Assembly (NCBI GenBank): GCA_001825665.1
Contig: MHXZ01000061.1
Coordinates: 21,547-54,623, forward strand
From: Planctomycetes bacterium GWF2_41_51
Lineage (GTDB): Bacteria; Planctomycetota; Phycisphaerae; Sedimentisphaerales; UBA12454
DNA: 33,077 bases
Reading direction: 5' to 3'
The notes beneath the pieces are model-generated. The model made no database searches, was not told where the DNA came from, and saw nothing but the letters and a program-made list of their open reading frames with translations. Each line of letters begins with the position of its first letter. The stretch's first letter is position 1. The translations under genes and the position numbers were made by a program. Shown one piece after another: positions 1 through 7,805 of the stretch.

Positions 1-429
1 CACTGATACAATGAAGCTATAATCGCGTATCACCATAAAAAGAACAGCACCGAGAATTGCGCAGTTTACTGTAATTAGAGGCAGAAAAATGCCAAGGTTG
101 TGATAGAGCACGGGAGAGTACCGATCAATAACCATTTCAATAAACTGAACAAAGGCGGCGATTATAATTATGAAAAGAATAAAGCGGAAAAATTCCAAAT
201 GAAGGGGTACAAGCACATAATGATAAACAAACCAGTTAATCGCGCAGGTTGTGGTCATTACGAAAATCACAGCAATCCCTAATCCTCCTGCGGTTTTAAG
301 CTGTTTTGAAACTCCAACAAAGGAACACAATCCGAGGAAATATATCAGCAGTATATTCTGTGTGAAAATCGCAGAGAAGAATACGATAAATGCCTGCCAG
401 ATTTGAACATTGAAGGATTGTTCGTTCAT
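1..429 (-). CDS. nqrE: Na+-translocating NADH:quinone reductase subunit E (partial)
   Basis: Membrane subunit of the Na+-pumping NADH:quinone oxidoreductase. The visible 143 residues run from the ATG at 429 to the window edge, so about 55 C-terminal residues of a family usually near 200 are missing. Several transmembrane segments are visible. Family signatures are FLGLCSFVGVSKQLKTAGGLG near the start, VIDRYSPVLYHNLGIFLPL, and ITVNCAILGAVLFMVIRDYSF. These match NqrE better than the paralogous RnfA, particularly the VSK..KTA.GLG stretch. The start codon overlaps the end of nqrD by four bases (ATGA), which indicates translational coupling. nqrF would be expected next, outside the window. The family call is firm; NQR rather than Rnf rests on remembered sequence signatures. 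Confidence 0.9.
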   Translation of the reverse strand, partial: MNEQSFNVQIWQAFIVFFSAIFTQNILLIYFLGLCSFVGVSKQLKTAGGLGIAVIFVMTTTCAINWFVYHYVLVPLHLEFFRFILFIIIIAAFVQFIEMVIDRYSPVLYHNLGIFLPLITVNCAILGAVLFMVIRDYSFIVSV

Positions 430-1052
430 TTTGTTTCTTTCTCCTTAGAATGCTGAATGGTTCTGAAAACCCATACAACTATAGCGAGCATAAAGAATGC
501 ACCCGGAGGCATAACCATCATAATCCATTTATCAAAGTAAACGGAACTGAAATATGGAAGAGGAAGACCAAGGAAAGTGCCCATGCCGAGGATTTCTCTG
601 AAGGTTGCTACAATGAGCAAAATATATGAATAGCCAAGGCCGTTGAAAAAGCCATCCCAGAACGCCCCGACCGGAGGATTCGATAATGCACAAGCTTCGG
701 TTCTGCCTAAGACAATGCAGTTTGTTATAATAAGTCCGACGTAAGGACCGAGATTAGCACTCATCTGTGGCCAATAAGCCTTTAGAATTATATCGACGAT
801 AATTACGTAAAAAGCGATTATGAGCGTCTCAACCATTATTCTGATATTTCTGGGAGTTACATTGCGAAGATATGACACTGTCGCGGAACTGAGGGCTAAA
901 GTAAAGACCAGCGCAGCACACATAACAACAGTATTGATAACAAGATTCGTAATCGCAAGCGTACTGCAAAGTCCCAATACCTGTCTGAAGATTGGATTGT
1001 TGTTCCAAATGCCTTCGATAGCGTATTTTTTTGCTGTATTAGCCGTTGCCAT
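426..1052 (-). CDS. nqrD: Na+-translocating NADH:quinone reductase subunit D
   Basis: A 208-residue integral membrane subunit, the usual NqrD length (about 210). Visible signatures are NNPIFRQVLGLCSTLAIT near residue 18, IIVDIILKAYWPQ near residue 85, VGLIITNCIVLGRTEACAL near residue 105, and GLGYSYILLIVATFREILG. The GLIITNCIV.GR.EA motif is the hallmark of the NqrD/RnfE family, and the preceding VVD.ILKAY segment favours NqrD. With NqrE it forms the inverted pair of subunits in the membrane core that binds a 2Fe-2S centre in characterised NQR. Its ATG follows the nqrC stop codon directly, and it overlaps nqrE by four bases, so the genes form one operon. Confidence 0.9.
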   Translation of the reverse strand: MATANTAKKYAIEGIWNNNPIFRQVLGLCSTLAITNLVINTVVMCAALVFTLALSSATVSYLRNVTPRNIRIMVETLIIAFYVIIVDIILKAYWPQMSANLGPYVGLIITNCIVLGRTEACALSNPPVGAFWDGFFNGLGYSYILLIVATFREILGMGTFLGLPLPYFSSVYFDKWIMMVMPPGAFFMLAIVVWVFRTIQHSKEKETK

Positions 1053-1664
1053 CTATTGCATCTCCTGCTGCCATTTTTTTAAACCGTCATTAATGATTTT
1101 TTCCAGGCGTACACTGGTTTGTGTTGCACCGGTAATCGCATGAACGCTGCTTTGGTTCAATGGTGCACCGGGGCGGGCGAAATCAATCAGTGTTGGAGGT
1201 TCTGAAATTATTTTGCCTTCGAACTGGTTTTTGAACTCCGGCTTTGCGATTTCAGCGCCAAGGCCGGGAGTTTCATTCTGCTGATAAACTGCCAAACCTA
1301 AAATAGTTTTTTTGTCATCAGCTATTCCTATAACAATTTTAATTTCAGCCCAAAATCCCTGTCCTTCAAGCGGGAGGGCATAAGCTGTTATATTGCCGTT
1401 TTGGGTTACTGTGTAAGCACCTGCTGATTGCTGGTCAGGCGGCTGTACTTTTTCAAGGAAAAGGCTATGCATCTGTATTCCGGACAATTTCTGATTAGGG
1501 TCATAAACATTCGGCAAAACGGACAGGATAGCAGTTTCAAAAATTAAAGTTTGATTAGCTTCGACTCTTTTGCTTGTCGCTTGTGTAAGGCCAATTACAA
1601 TTGCGCTGAAAAAGGCGGTAATGAGGAACATATAAATAACAGGATACCATTTTTTCTCTGTCAT
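1053..1664 (-). CDS. nqrC: Na+-translocating NADH:quinone reductase subunit C (FMN-binding)
   Basis: A 203-residue protein with one N-terminal transmembrane helix (about residues 7-28) and a soluble FMN-binding domain facing the periplasm. Key motifs are NETPGLGAEI at about residue 130, typical of NqrC/RnfG, and ITGATQTS near residue 178. The threonine of that GAT motif is the expected attachment site for covalent FMN, placed by the ApbE flavin transferase. The protein is shorter than well-known NqrC proteins (about 255) and close to RnfG length, so length alone would not separate the two; neighbours NqrB and NqrE support NQR. The ATG overlaps the nqrB stop (ATGA). Confidence 0.87.
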   Translation of the reverse strand: MTEKKWYPVIYMFLITAFFSAIVIGLTQATSKRVEANQTLIFETAILSVLPNVYDPNQKLSGIQMHSLFLEKVQPPDQQSAGAYTVTQNGNITAYALPLEGQGFWAEIKIVIGIADDKKTILGLAVYQQNETPGLGAEIAKPEFKNQFEGKIISEPPTLIDFARPGAPLNQSSVHAITGATQTSVRLEKIINDGLKKWQQEMQ

Positions 1665-2680
1665 TTTGCTTTTCCAGTTTTGTTCTTGGCTTTAATCTCT
1701 TTGACGATTTTGTCCATAAGCGGCGCAAACATATTTGCGAATAGTATCGAAAACATCAGGCCGCCATTGAATATTGAAAAATTTCTTATTACAACTGTAC
1801 AGATAGCTATAATGATGCCGAAGGCAATTTTTGCTTCCTGAGTTCTCGGAGCGCTTATTGGGTCAGTGGCCATAAAAAATGCGCCGAAAAGAAATCCGCC
1901 GCCAAGTAAAGCGGCCAGAGCATCGTTGACCGGCTCGACGCCTGACATATAAAGTACCTGATTCAAAACAGCATAGGATATTACTACAGATAGGATAATC
2001 GTTCTGTTTGCGGTTTTGGTAATGTAGAGATAAAATCCGCCGATTAAAATAAGCAGGGCACTTGTAACTCCGACAGTTCCGCTGATTCGCCCGAAAAAAA
2101 GCTGTTTATAAAAACCTATTCTATTAACTGTTTTTGCATCTTCTCTGGGTTGAGAACCAATAAATAGATTGCCATTTTTTAAATCAGCCATGGGGGTAGC
2201 TGAAGTTACAGCGTTGGTTTTGTTTACGGTTGTCCATCTGTCCAAAGCACCCCATTTTTCCTGTGCGACAGGTGCCCAAAGAGCAGTCATTGACAAAGGG
2301 AAACAGATATAAACAAAACATCTGCCTGCCATTGCGGGGTTGAAAAAGTTTTTGCCGAAACCTCCGAAGATTTCTTTTGTGAACATAACAGCAAAAACAA
2401 CGCCAATAATAAGGACATACCAGGGAACTGTAGGGGGCATAATCAGGGCGTAAATGGTTGTCGTAACGAAGACGGATTCGGTAACGGGTTCTTTGCGACT
2501 GTTTGTGAAGATATATTCTGTAATAAAGCCGACCAAAGCGGAAACAAAAATCATAACAAGGCTTCGCCAGCCAAAAAAGTAAATGCTTCCTACAACACAG
2601 GGGAGAAGAGCGATTAACACTCTTGTCATTATTGCCTGCTTGAGCAAAATTTTAAGTTTTTTCTTTTCCTGCAAGGCCAT
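1661..2680 (-). CDS. nqrB: Na+-translocating NADH:quinone reductase subunit B
   Basis: Large membrane subunit with about eight to ten transmembrane helices, 339 residues from the ATG at 2680. That start is chosen over the GTG three bases earlier because AAGGA lies five bases upstream of the ATG. NqrB-like signatures are VTTTIYALIMPPTVPWY, the segment GGFGKNFFNPAMAGRCFVY, and FFMATDPISAPRT. The expected covalent FMN site appears as TSAT rather than the usual SGAT; the acceptor threonine is kept. The protein lacks much of the N-terminal extension of Vibrio NqrB (about 415), so it is RnfD-sized. No nqrA precedes it: upstream lies a terminator and csrA. That makes nqrB the first gene of its transcription unit. 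Confidence 0.87.
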   Translation of the reverse strand: MALQEKKKLKILLKQAIMTRVLIALLPCVVGSIYFFGWRSLVMIFVSALVGFITEYIFTNSRKEPVTESVFVTTTIYALIMPPTVPWYVLIIGVVFAVMFTKEIFGGFGKNFFNPAMAGRCFVYICFPLSMTALWAPVAQEKWGALDRWTTVNKTNAVTSATPMADLKNGNLFIGSQPREDAKTVNRIGFYKQLFFGRISGTVGVTSALLILIGGFYLYITKTANRTIILSVVISYAVLNQVLYMSGVEPVNDALAALLGGGFLFGAFFMATDPISAPRTQEAKIAFGIIIAICTVVIRNFSIFNGGLMFSILFANMFAPLMDKIVKEIKAKNKTGKAK

Positions 2681-2713
2681 CACAATCCTTTATTATTATG
2701 GCTTTTCTCTTTT

Positions 2714-2742
2714 ATCATAAAGTTTGAATTTTTCAATTTAAA
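2714..2742 (-). promoter_or_regulatory. Putative sigma-70-type promoter of the nqr operon
   Basis: On the minus strand, TTTAAA (2742-2737) and TATGAT (2719-2714) are separated by 17 bases and lie about 35 bases before the nqrB start. The -10 matches five of six consensus positions, the -35 four of six. It sits just after the csrA terminator, where a promoter is needed. Prediction by eye only. Confidence 0.4.
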
Positions 2743-2745
2743 GTT

Positions 2746-2783
2746 AAATAAAAACTGCCCCAAATAATAATTACTTGGGGCAG
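2746..2783 (-). terminator. Intrinsic terminator downstream of csrA
   Basis: A perfect 9-bp stem, CTGCCCCAA (2755-2763) and TTGGGGCAG (2775-2783), encloses an 11-base loop. On the minus strand it is followed by a T-rich run (GTTTTTATTT). It ends the transcript that runs through csrA and separates it from the nqr operon. Confidence 0.8.
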
Positions 2784-2843
2784 CCAGGAGGAGGAAGAAG
2801 AAGAAACCTTTATTATATAAAAGATTTATCAAACCTATTATCG

Positions 2844-3062
2844 CTACCTGTTAAAAGACGTAACCAAATTTTGCGGAGTCGGTTTTTTATTAACTTTCTC
2901 AGCTTGCCCGAATAAAGGAGCAATTTCCTTTCGGTAAACAGGTATGTTTTTCGGAGCTGTAATGCCGATTCTTACCTGATTACCATTTATTCTTGCGATT
3001 TTCACCTCTATTCCCGAACCGATAATTATGCTCTCATTGAGCTTCCTTGTCAGTACAAGCAT
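2844..3062 (-). CDS. csrA: Carbon storage regulator CsrA
   Basis: A small RNA-binding translational regulator, 72 residues when started at the ATG at 3062, giving the family's standard N-terminus [15 protein letters not shown]. An in-frame ATG three codons upstream is rejected because the Shine-Dalgarno AAAGGA would abut it, while it lies eight bases before the chosen start. The core [20 protein letters not shown] and VYRKE match CsrA; the C-terminal tail is slightly longer than in E. coli (61). Known CsrA dimers bind GGA motifs in mRNA leaders and control carbon flow and motility. Its start lies 32 bases after the stop codon of the CBS-pair gene, so the two are probably co-transcribed. Confidence 0.95.
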   Translation of the reverse strand: MLVLTRKLNESIIIGSGIEVKIARINGNQVRIGITAPKNIPVYRKEIAPLFGQAEKVNKKPTPQNLVTSFNR

Positions 3063-3094
3063 CGCAGCCATCCTTTCTTTTAAAATTAAATTAT

Positions 3095-3526
3095 TTAAAA
3101 TCTTGCCGGTACACAGACCTTTTCAAGTACTTCATGAACTAAATGATCCTGTTCGTCCTGAGTTTTTCTTGCGATATCTCCTATTGACAGAATACCAGTA
3201 ACGGCTCCGTCATCTCCAAGAACAAGCAGTCTGTGAACCTGCTTTTCTTCCATCAATTGCGCAGCTTCTTCAAGTTCCATATCTTCCGAGCAACTCCATA
3301 TATCCGTACTCATAGCTTTTTTAACCTGAGTTTTTTGCGGGTCGAGATTCTCAGCGATTATCCTTACTACAATATCTCTGTCCGTGATTATGCCCACAAC
3401 TTCATCTTCCTTCATAACAGGCAGCACACCCACATCGAACGCTTTCATTTTTTCGGCGGCATTCGTTATAGTCGCTTCAGAACTGACGGTTTCCAAAGGA
3501 CTGCTCATAATTTCGCTTACTTTCAT
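3095..3526 (-). CDS. CBS-domain-pair protein
   Basis: A 143-residue protein made almost entirely of two CBS domains (about residues 1-60 and 70-135). Visible CBS features are [18 protein letters not shown] at the start, [21 protein letters not shown] closing the first repeat, then [23 protein letters not shown] closing the second. Such stand-alone pairs usually bind adenine nucleotides or related ligands and sense energy state, but no partner enzyme is fused here, so the output is unknown. The start is supported by an AGAGGTGA ribosome-binding site. It sits between an AhpD-like gene (45-base gap) and csrA (32-base gap) in one apparent operon. Confidence 0.9.
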   Translation of the reverse strand: MKVSEIMSSPLETVSSEATITNAAEKMKAFDVGVLPVMKEDEVVGIITDRDIVVRIIAENLDPQKTQVKKAMSTDIWSCSEDMELEEAAQLMEEKQVHRLLVLGDDGAVTGILSIGDIARKTQDEQDHLVHEVLEKVCVPARF

Positions 3527-3571
3527 AACTCACCTCTCATTCAAGAAGAAACGATTTAGAACTTTCACCTC

Positions 3572-3880
3572 TCATGTGAGATATTTCATATAAAGATCTT
3601 TTTGCCAGGCAAGCTGAGTGCCCGCCCCTTCAACAGCCGCAATAAGCAGCGTTTCAGTTATTTCTTCTTTTGTAGCGCCTGCGTCCATCGCTCCTTTCAA
3701 ATGCGATTCGGTGCAGTGAGGGCAACGGAATGCGCAGGCAAGAGCGACCATCAGCAGCTCTTTTGTCTTTTTATCTAATACTCCTTTGTTCAGACAGGCA
3801 TCATAAAAATCGTGGAAGCATTTTCCGATCTCCGGCGAATTCGCTTCATACCATGTTGCCTTTGTTTTCGTCATTGTCAT
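3572..3880 (-). CDS. AhpD-like / carboxymuconolactone decarboxylase family protein
   Basis: About 102 residues, all-helical, of the carboxymuconolactone decarboxylase/AhpD fold. The redox signature CPHCTESH (about residues 53-60 from the chosen start) gives the CxxC pair followed by the conserved histidine, preceded by KTKELLMVALACAFRC. In AhpD relatives this motif carries alkylhydroperoxidase-type disulfide chemistry. The exact substrate is unknown. The ATG at 3880 is preferred; a TTG at 3895 would add five residues. First gene of an apparent operon with the CBS-pair protein and csrA. Confidence 0.85.
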   Translation of the reverse strand: MTMTKTKATWYEANSPEIGKCFHDFYDACLNKGVLDKKTKELLMVALACAFRCPHCTESHLKGAMDAGATKEEITETLLIAAVEGAGTQLAWQKDLYMKYLT

Positions 3881-3949
3881 AAAAGCTTCTTTCAACTTTA
3901 CCTGTCAAACGTTTTTAGCGGGGTTTAGATTATCTGTGCGCAGACATAT

Positions 3950-3970
3950 ATAAAATAGGGAATCTCCCTA
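3950..3970 (-). terminator. Possible terminator after the sensor-kinase-regulator operon
   Basis: A 6-bp perfect stem, TAGGGA (3956-3961) and TCCCTA (3965-3970), has a 3-base loop. On the minus strand it is followed by TTTTAT. It lies about 120 bases after the response-regulator stop. The stem is short, so this is tentative. The rest of the 3881-4087 gap holds no coding signal. Confidence 0.35.
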
Positions 3971-4087
3971 AAAAAATACTCTCATTTACTTAAATGTGAT
4001 TTTACAGGAAATGGTATGTTAAACTGCGAATTTCAGCTAAAATAAGTAAACTTGTTTTGTGGTTGAAATGTTCGTCGCATGAACGAT

Positions 4088-4738
4088 TTAAGGTTCCGGT
4101 GCAGTCATGCCTTCCTGAATAGCATACTTGGTAAGTTTGGCGATGCTGTCTATACCAAGCTTTTCCATCATTCTCAATCGATGGCCTTCGACAGTTTTTG
4201 GACTAATATGCAGCATTCGCGCTATTTGTTTAGTTGTTTGACCCTCAGCCAAAAGCTGGAGAACTTCTCTTTCTCTTTCACTTAAAATTGAAAACGCGCT
4301 TTGGTCTTTATCGGGCAAACTGACGTATTCTCGGATTATTAAATCACCGACAGATGAGCCTATAAAAGTTTTTCCTCTTAAAATAGTTCTAACCGCTTTT
4401 ACCAGTTCTTCAAACGGACAATTTTTCAAAAGATATCCGCTTGCTCCTGCTCTGAACATTTCGCGTATATATTTATCGTTAGAATGCATTGACAGACCTA
4501 AAACTTTTACCTGTGGACATTCTTTCATGATCCTGTGTGTTGCTTCGATACCGTTAAGATCGGGCATTTCGATATCCATCACAACCAAATCAGGCTGCAA
4601 TTGTCTGACAAGGTCTAAAGTACTTCGGCCGTCTTTTGCCTGACCGACGATCTCGATATCATCTTCTTCTTTGAAAGATTTTGCCAGGCTCTGGCGTAAA
4701 ATAGTATGGTCATCGGCCAATACAATTTTTATACTCAT
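4088..4738 (-). CDS. NarL/FixJ-family response regulator (REC + LuxR-type HTH)
   Basis: A 216-residue DNA-binding response regulator. The receiver domain (about residues 3-118) has the acidic pair D9/D10, the phosphoacceptor D55 in VVMDIEMP, and the lysine in YLLKNCPFEE. A LuxR-type helix-turn-helix follows (about residues 148-210) with LSEREREVLQLLAEGQTTKQIA and ISPKTVEGHR. Its start overlaps the stop of the histidine kinase gene (ATGA), so it is the cognate regulator of that kinase. Target genes cannot be read from this window. Confidence 0.95.
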   Translation of the reverse strand: MSIKIVLADDHTILRQSLAKSFKEEDDIEIVGQAKDGRSTLDLVRQLQPDLVVMDIEMPDLNGIEATHRIMKECPQVKVLGLSMHSNDKYIREMFRAGASGYLLKNCPFEELVKAVRTILRGKTFIGSSVGDLIIREYVSLPDKDQSAFSILSEREREVLQLLAEGQTTKQIARMLHISPKTVEGHRLRMMEKLGIDSIAKLTKYAIQEGMTAPEP

Positions 4739-5382
4739 ATCGATTTGTCCTGTATTGCATTAATACCAAAAGGCACAATCAAATCTACTCTTGTTCCTTT
4801 ATTTTTAACAGATTTAATTTCAAAACTTCCACCTGTATGTTCGATGCGCTCACGGATATTAAACAAACCAAAACCTTTTGTTTTGTCGGATTTGTCAATT
4901 TCCGAAATATCGAATCCAACACCGTCATCTTCAACAGTAACCTGAATATTGTCGCCGACTCTAACAAGTGATACTTTGATGTTTTTGGCTTCAGCATGTT
5001 TTGCAATGTTCATCAGAAGTTCACGGATTGAACGGTATAACACAACTTTAAGAGGGATTGTCAATGGTTTATGGTGGTTATCATTTTCAAACTGTCCATT
5101 AATTTTTCTTTCATTTGAAAATTTTTCAACCAAATCTTCCACAGCGATTTCAAAACCGATATCATAAAGAATGCTGGGACTAAGATCAAAGCTCAAAGTT
5201 CGAGTCTGACTTATCGCTTTATCAAGCTGTTCGGCTATTTCCATTAAAGCATCGCTTTGTTTTTTCGGCAAAGTCTTGCGCATAAACTTCAGCTCTCTTG
5301 TAGCGAAAGCCAGAATTTGCCCGACAGAATCGTGTAAATCGCTTGCGATTTTTCGGCGTTCCTGTTCTTCAATCAATTCCAT
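4735..5382 (-). CDS. Histidine kinase catalytic part (HisKA_3 + HATPase)
   Basis: A 215-residue kinase core without sensor or membrane segment. The dimerisation/phosphoacceptor segment at the N-terminus reads QERRKIASDLHDSVGQ, with the phosphorylated histidine at residue 17. The ATPase domain shows the N box (RELLMNIAKHAEAKNI), VEDDGVGFD and KGFGLFNIRERIEHTGG. This is the NarX/DesK-like class that pairs with NarL-type regulators, as here. The ATG lies ten bases inside the upstream PAS gene in another frame and has no clear Shine-Dalgarno. Its first residues continue the coiled coil at the end of the PAS protein. Adding one A to the AAAA run at the junction would fuse both into one sensor kinase, so this may be the C-terminal half of a frameshifted gene. 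Confidence 0.9.
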   Translation of the reverse strand: MELIEEQERRKIASDLHDSVGQILAFATRELKFMRKTLPKKQSDALMEIAEQLDKAISQTRTLSFDLSPSILYDIGFEIAVEDLVEKFSNERKINGQFENDNHHKPLTIPLKVVLYRSIRELLMNIAKHAEAKNIKVSLVRVGDNIQVTVEDDGVGFDISEIDKSDKTKGFGLFNIRERIEHTGGSFEIKSVKNKGTRVDLIVPFGINAIQDKSI

Positions 5383-7244
5383 TTTAGCCGGCTCAGAAGA
5401 AGCTGGGTTTCAGCTTTTTTCTGTTCGGTGACATCCTGGATGGTACCGACCATTTTTAAAGCTTTGCCTTTTGGGTCGCATTCAACTTCAGCTCTTTTAT
5501 GAACAAAACGCTGAACCCCATCAGGTCTGATTATGCGATGCTCAATATCGTAGGTTTTGCATTTGGCGATAGATTCCTCAACGGTCTGCTTGACAAGCTG
5601 ACGGTCTTCAGGATGTACAAATCTCAATAAAGCTTCGAATCTGCGTGCGTACCTGCCTTCAAATTTATCGTGCTCGATCCCGAAAATTCTGTAAGACTCA
5701 TCAGAAAGCCACAAGCTGTTATTAATTATGTCCCAATCCCAATTACCAAGATGAGCGATTCGCTGTGCTTCGTCAAGTCTGAATTTGATGCGTTTTAAAT
5801 CGGTTTCCTGCTTTTTGCGCAAGCTGATGTCCTGGAAAATTATTAAAAGCCCTTTTTCAGCTTCATAATCTACCGGCGCAATAGTAACTTCACTTTCTAT
5901 CAAAGAACGGTCAGTGCGAATAATAGTAACTTCAACCATTCCGATATCATTTTGATTTTTTTGATATCTTTCAATTTTTTCTTTAATAACGGCCAATGAG
6001 TCCGGATGAACGAATCGCCAGATGGATTTTCCTATAATCTCCCTCGTACTCGCCGCTTTTAAAATTCTAACAGCCGTTTGGTTTGCGAAAACAATTTTAT
6101 CAGCCACCACGACACATATCGCCTCTGGTGAAACTTCCACCAGAGTTCTGTATTTTTTTTCGTTTTCCTCCAGAGCTTTCTGTACTTTTATATTCTCAGT
6201 TACATTTTTCAGAGATAACGCAAGGAGTTCGACATTACCCGATTCATCGAGAACAGGAACCAGATTCCAGTCCCAGTATGTTACTCCTAATTCGGGATGA
6301 TCAGGGAATATAAAAGGCATGGCTGCTGCCTGATGAGGTTTTTTAGATTGAACGACTTGACTGTATATCCGCTTATTTTCTTCGCATGTGCAGAACTCAA
6401 AATAATTACGTCCAGTAAAATCGGATATATTCCGACCCCATGCGTCGGCGTAAGCCTTGTTTAACCGGATAATGTTGAATTTGCTATCGAGTATTACAAG
6501 AGGGTTGATAGAGCCGGAAAAGAACGCATCGAGGTCTCTTGTTTGTTTTTGCAGGGTCAGTTCAGCCTTTTTACGCTGTTCGATTTCGCCGCGGAGAAGG
6601 TTAACCACTTCAAGCAGATCAGATGTTTTTTCCTTTACCCGCTTTTCAAGGTCCTGTCGATTTTTGTGAAGTTCATCCTCCATCTTCTTTCGTTGCGTGA
6701 TATCTATCATTGCAATACGGCAATTAACGGTTTTGCCGCTGTCGTTTGTTATCGGGTCGAGAATAAGCTCAGCAAAAAAATGTTCGGTATCTTTTTCCCG
6801 AATCATTTTAAGTTCGCAGCGTCTGGAGGCTCCTGTTTCAAAAACTTCCCTGCGATTCAAATAAAAAATATCCTGACTTTCTTTGCAAATACAAAGTGAG
6901 AATGGTTTGTTGAGCAGCTTATTTCTTTCCATTCCGAGCATGGCCGAGGCGTTTAAATTTACTTCGGCAATGGCTCCTTTTCCATCAATAACAAAATAGC
7001 CAACAGGTGCGAAATCATGCAAATCGGCGTTTTTATATCGAGACTCTTCCAATTCTATTTGTGCCTTGCGAAGCTCCTCATTCTGCATCTCAAGTTCGAT
7101 TTGATGAACCAAGAGCCCCGGTGTTATTTTAGTCGATTTTTCAGTCGAATTGTTATGCAGATAAGAATATTTTTTTCTAAATTTATTCTCAGCTTTTTTA
7201 TGAAGCTCGGTTTTCCTGTCGTTTTCTGTTTTATCGCTGCTCAT
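5373..7244 (-). CDS. Multi-PAS sensor protein (probable N-terminal half of a sensor kinase)
   Basis: A 623-residue cytoplasmic sensor without transmembrane segments. After a charged N-terminus and a helix (LLVHQIELEMQNEELRKAQ) come four PAS domains at about residues 73-190, 240-355, 365-480 and 495-610. Each of the first, third and fourth ends in a PAC-like ITQRKK, ISLRKKQ or VTEQKKAE linker, and a coiled coil (about 195-240) separates PAS1 and PAS2. The fourth has the PAS_3-type LGNWDWDIINNSLWLSDESYRIFG. The protein stops within the linker that normally leads to the kinase domain, which lies immediately downstream in another frame. No ligand or cofactor can be assigned. A short inverted repeat (AGAGTT/AACTCT) lies in its leader. 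Confidence 0.85.
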   Translation of the reverse strand: MSSDKTENDRKTELHKKAENKFRKKYSYLHNNSTEKSTKITPGLLVHQIELEMQNEELRKAQIELEESRYKNADLHDFAPVGYFVIDGKGAIAEVNLNASAMLGMERNKLLNKPFSLCICKESQDIFYLNRREVFETGASRRCELKMIREKDTEHFFAELILDPITNDSGKTVNCRIAMIDITQRKKMEDELHKNRQDLEKRVKEKTSDLLEVVNLLRGEIEQRKKAELTLQKQTRDLDAFFSGSINPLVILDSKFNIIRLNKAYADAWGRNISDFTGRNYFEFCTCEENKRIYSQVVQSKKPHQAAAMPFIFPDHPELGVTYWDWNLVPVLDESGNVELLALSLKNVTENIKVQKALEENEKKYRTLVEVSPEAICVVVADKIVFANQTAVRILKAASTREIIGKSIWRFVHPDSLAVIKEKIERYQKNQNDIGMVEVTIIRTDRSLIESEVTIAPVDYEAEKGLLIIFQDISLRKKQETDLKRIKFRLDEAQRIAHLGNWDWDIINNSLWLSDESYRIFGIEHDKFEGRYARRFEALLRFVHPEDRQLVKQTVEESIAKCKTYDIEHRIIRPDGVQRFVHKRAEVECDPKGKALKMVGTIQDVTEQKKAETQLLLSRLKWN

Positions 7245-7252
7245 GTTTTAGA

Positions 7253-7273
7253 AGAGTTAATAACAAAAACTCT
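7253..7273 (-). repeat. Short inverted repeat in the PAS-gene leader
   Basis: AGAGTT (7253-7258) and AACTCT (7268-7273) form a 6-bp dyad with a 9-base spacer, about ten bases upstream of the sensor start at 7244. It could be a leader hairpin or a protein site; nothing further supports either. Confidence 0.3.
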
Positions 7274-7805
7274 AAATTAACATTTTACATTATACTCTGC
7301 TAACCTTTAGTAATATCTCGTGAGAAGTATTTAAACGCAAATTGCTGTGAAAAAACCTGTCCGGATTGCCTCTAACGCTGTAGATATAATGGATTTATTC
7401 TTGATGGCAGAAATTTCTATTCCTTTCTTAATTTCTTTTTTATGTCCTGCCATATTCTCACAATTCGTTTGAAAAACATACATTTTTTTACTATAGCAAT
7501 ATGAATATATAGTTATCCACTCGTGGAAAATAACGTGCATCCCTGCGTGATTTTGATGTTCGATTTTATCATTTTGAAAATCTAAATCAATAACATTATG
7601 AAAAAAGGTGTATAAAATCCAATATTTTCTGGATAGGTTCTTTACAGGTGTTAAAATGGCAAAAATAGTTAAATTGCTATGGGGAATTTGGAGCCTTGAA
7701 TTAAGGATTATTCTTATTTTTAACAGGGCAATGATAGTTTTTAATGAAAGAAGGAAAAAATTACAAATTAAGCCTAAATAGACTTTTGTTTGAAGAAGCA
7801 ATTTT
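7274..7805. other. Intergenic region between the sensor and glgP
   Basis: About 530 bases between two divergently oriented genes. It is AT-rich and should hold both promoters, but none stands out clearly. A minus-strand open frame of 163 codons here has no recognisable domain and poor protein-like composition, and is not called. A 41-codon plus-strand ORF is listed separately. Confidence 0.5.
7656..7781 (+). CDS. Possible small hydrophobic/basic protein (41 aa)
   Basis: A short frame from ATG at 7656 to TAG at 7781. It has AGGTG about seven bases upstream. The product has a hydrophobic first half (residues 5-30) and a basic tail (ERRKKLQIKPK), consistent with a small membrane-associated peptide. 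I do not recognise a family. It lies 24 bases before glgP. It may equally be chance; low confidence. Confidence 0.2.
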   Translation: MAKIVKLLWGIWSLELRIILIFNRAMIVFNERRKKLQIKPK

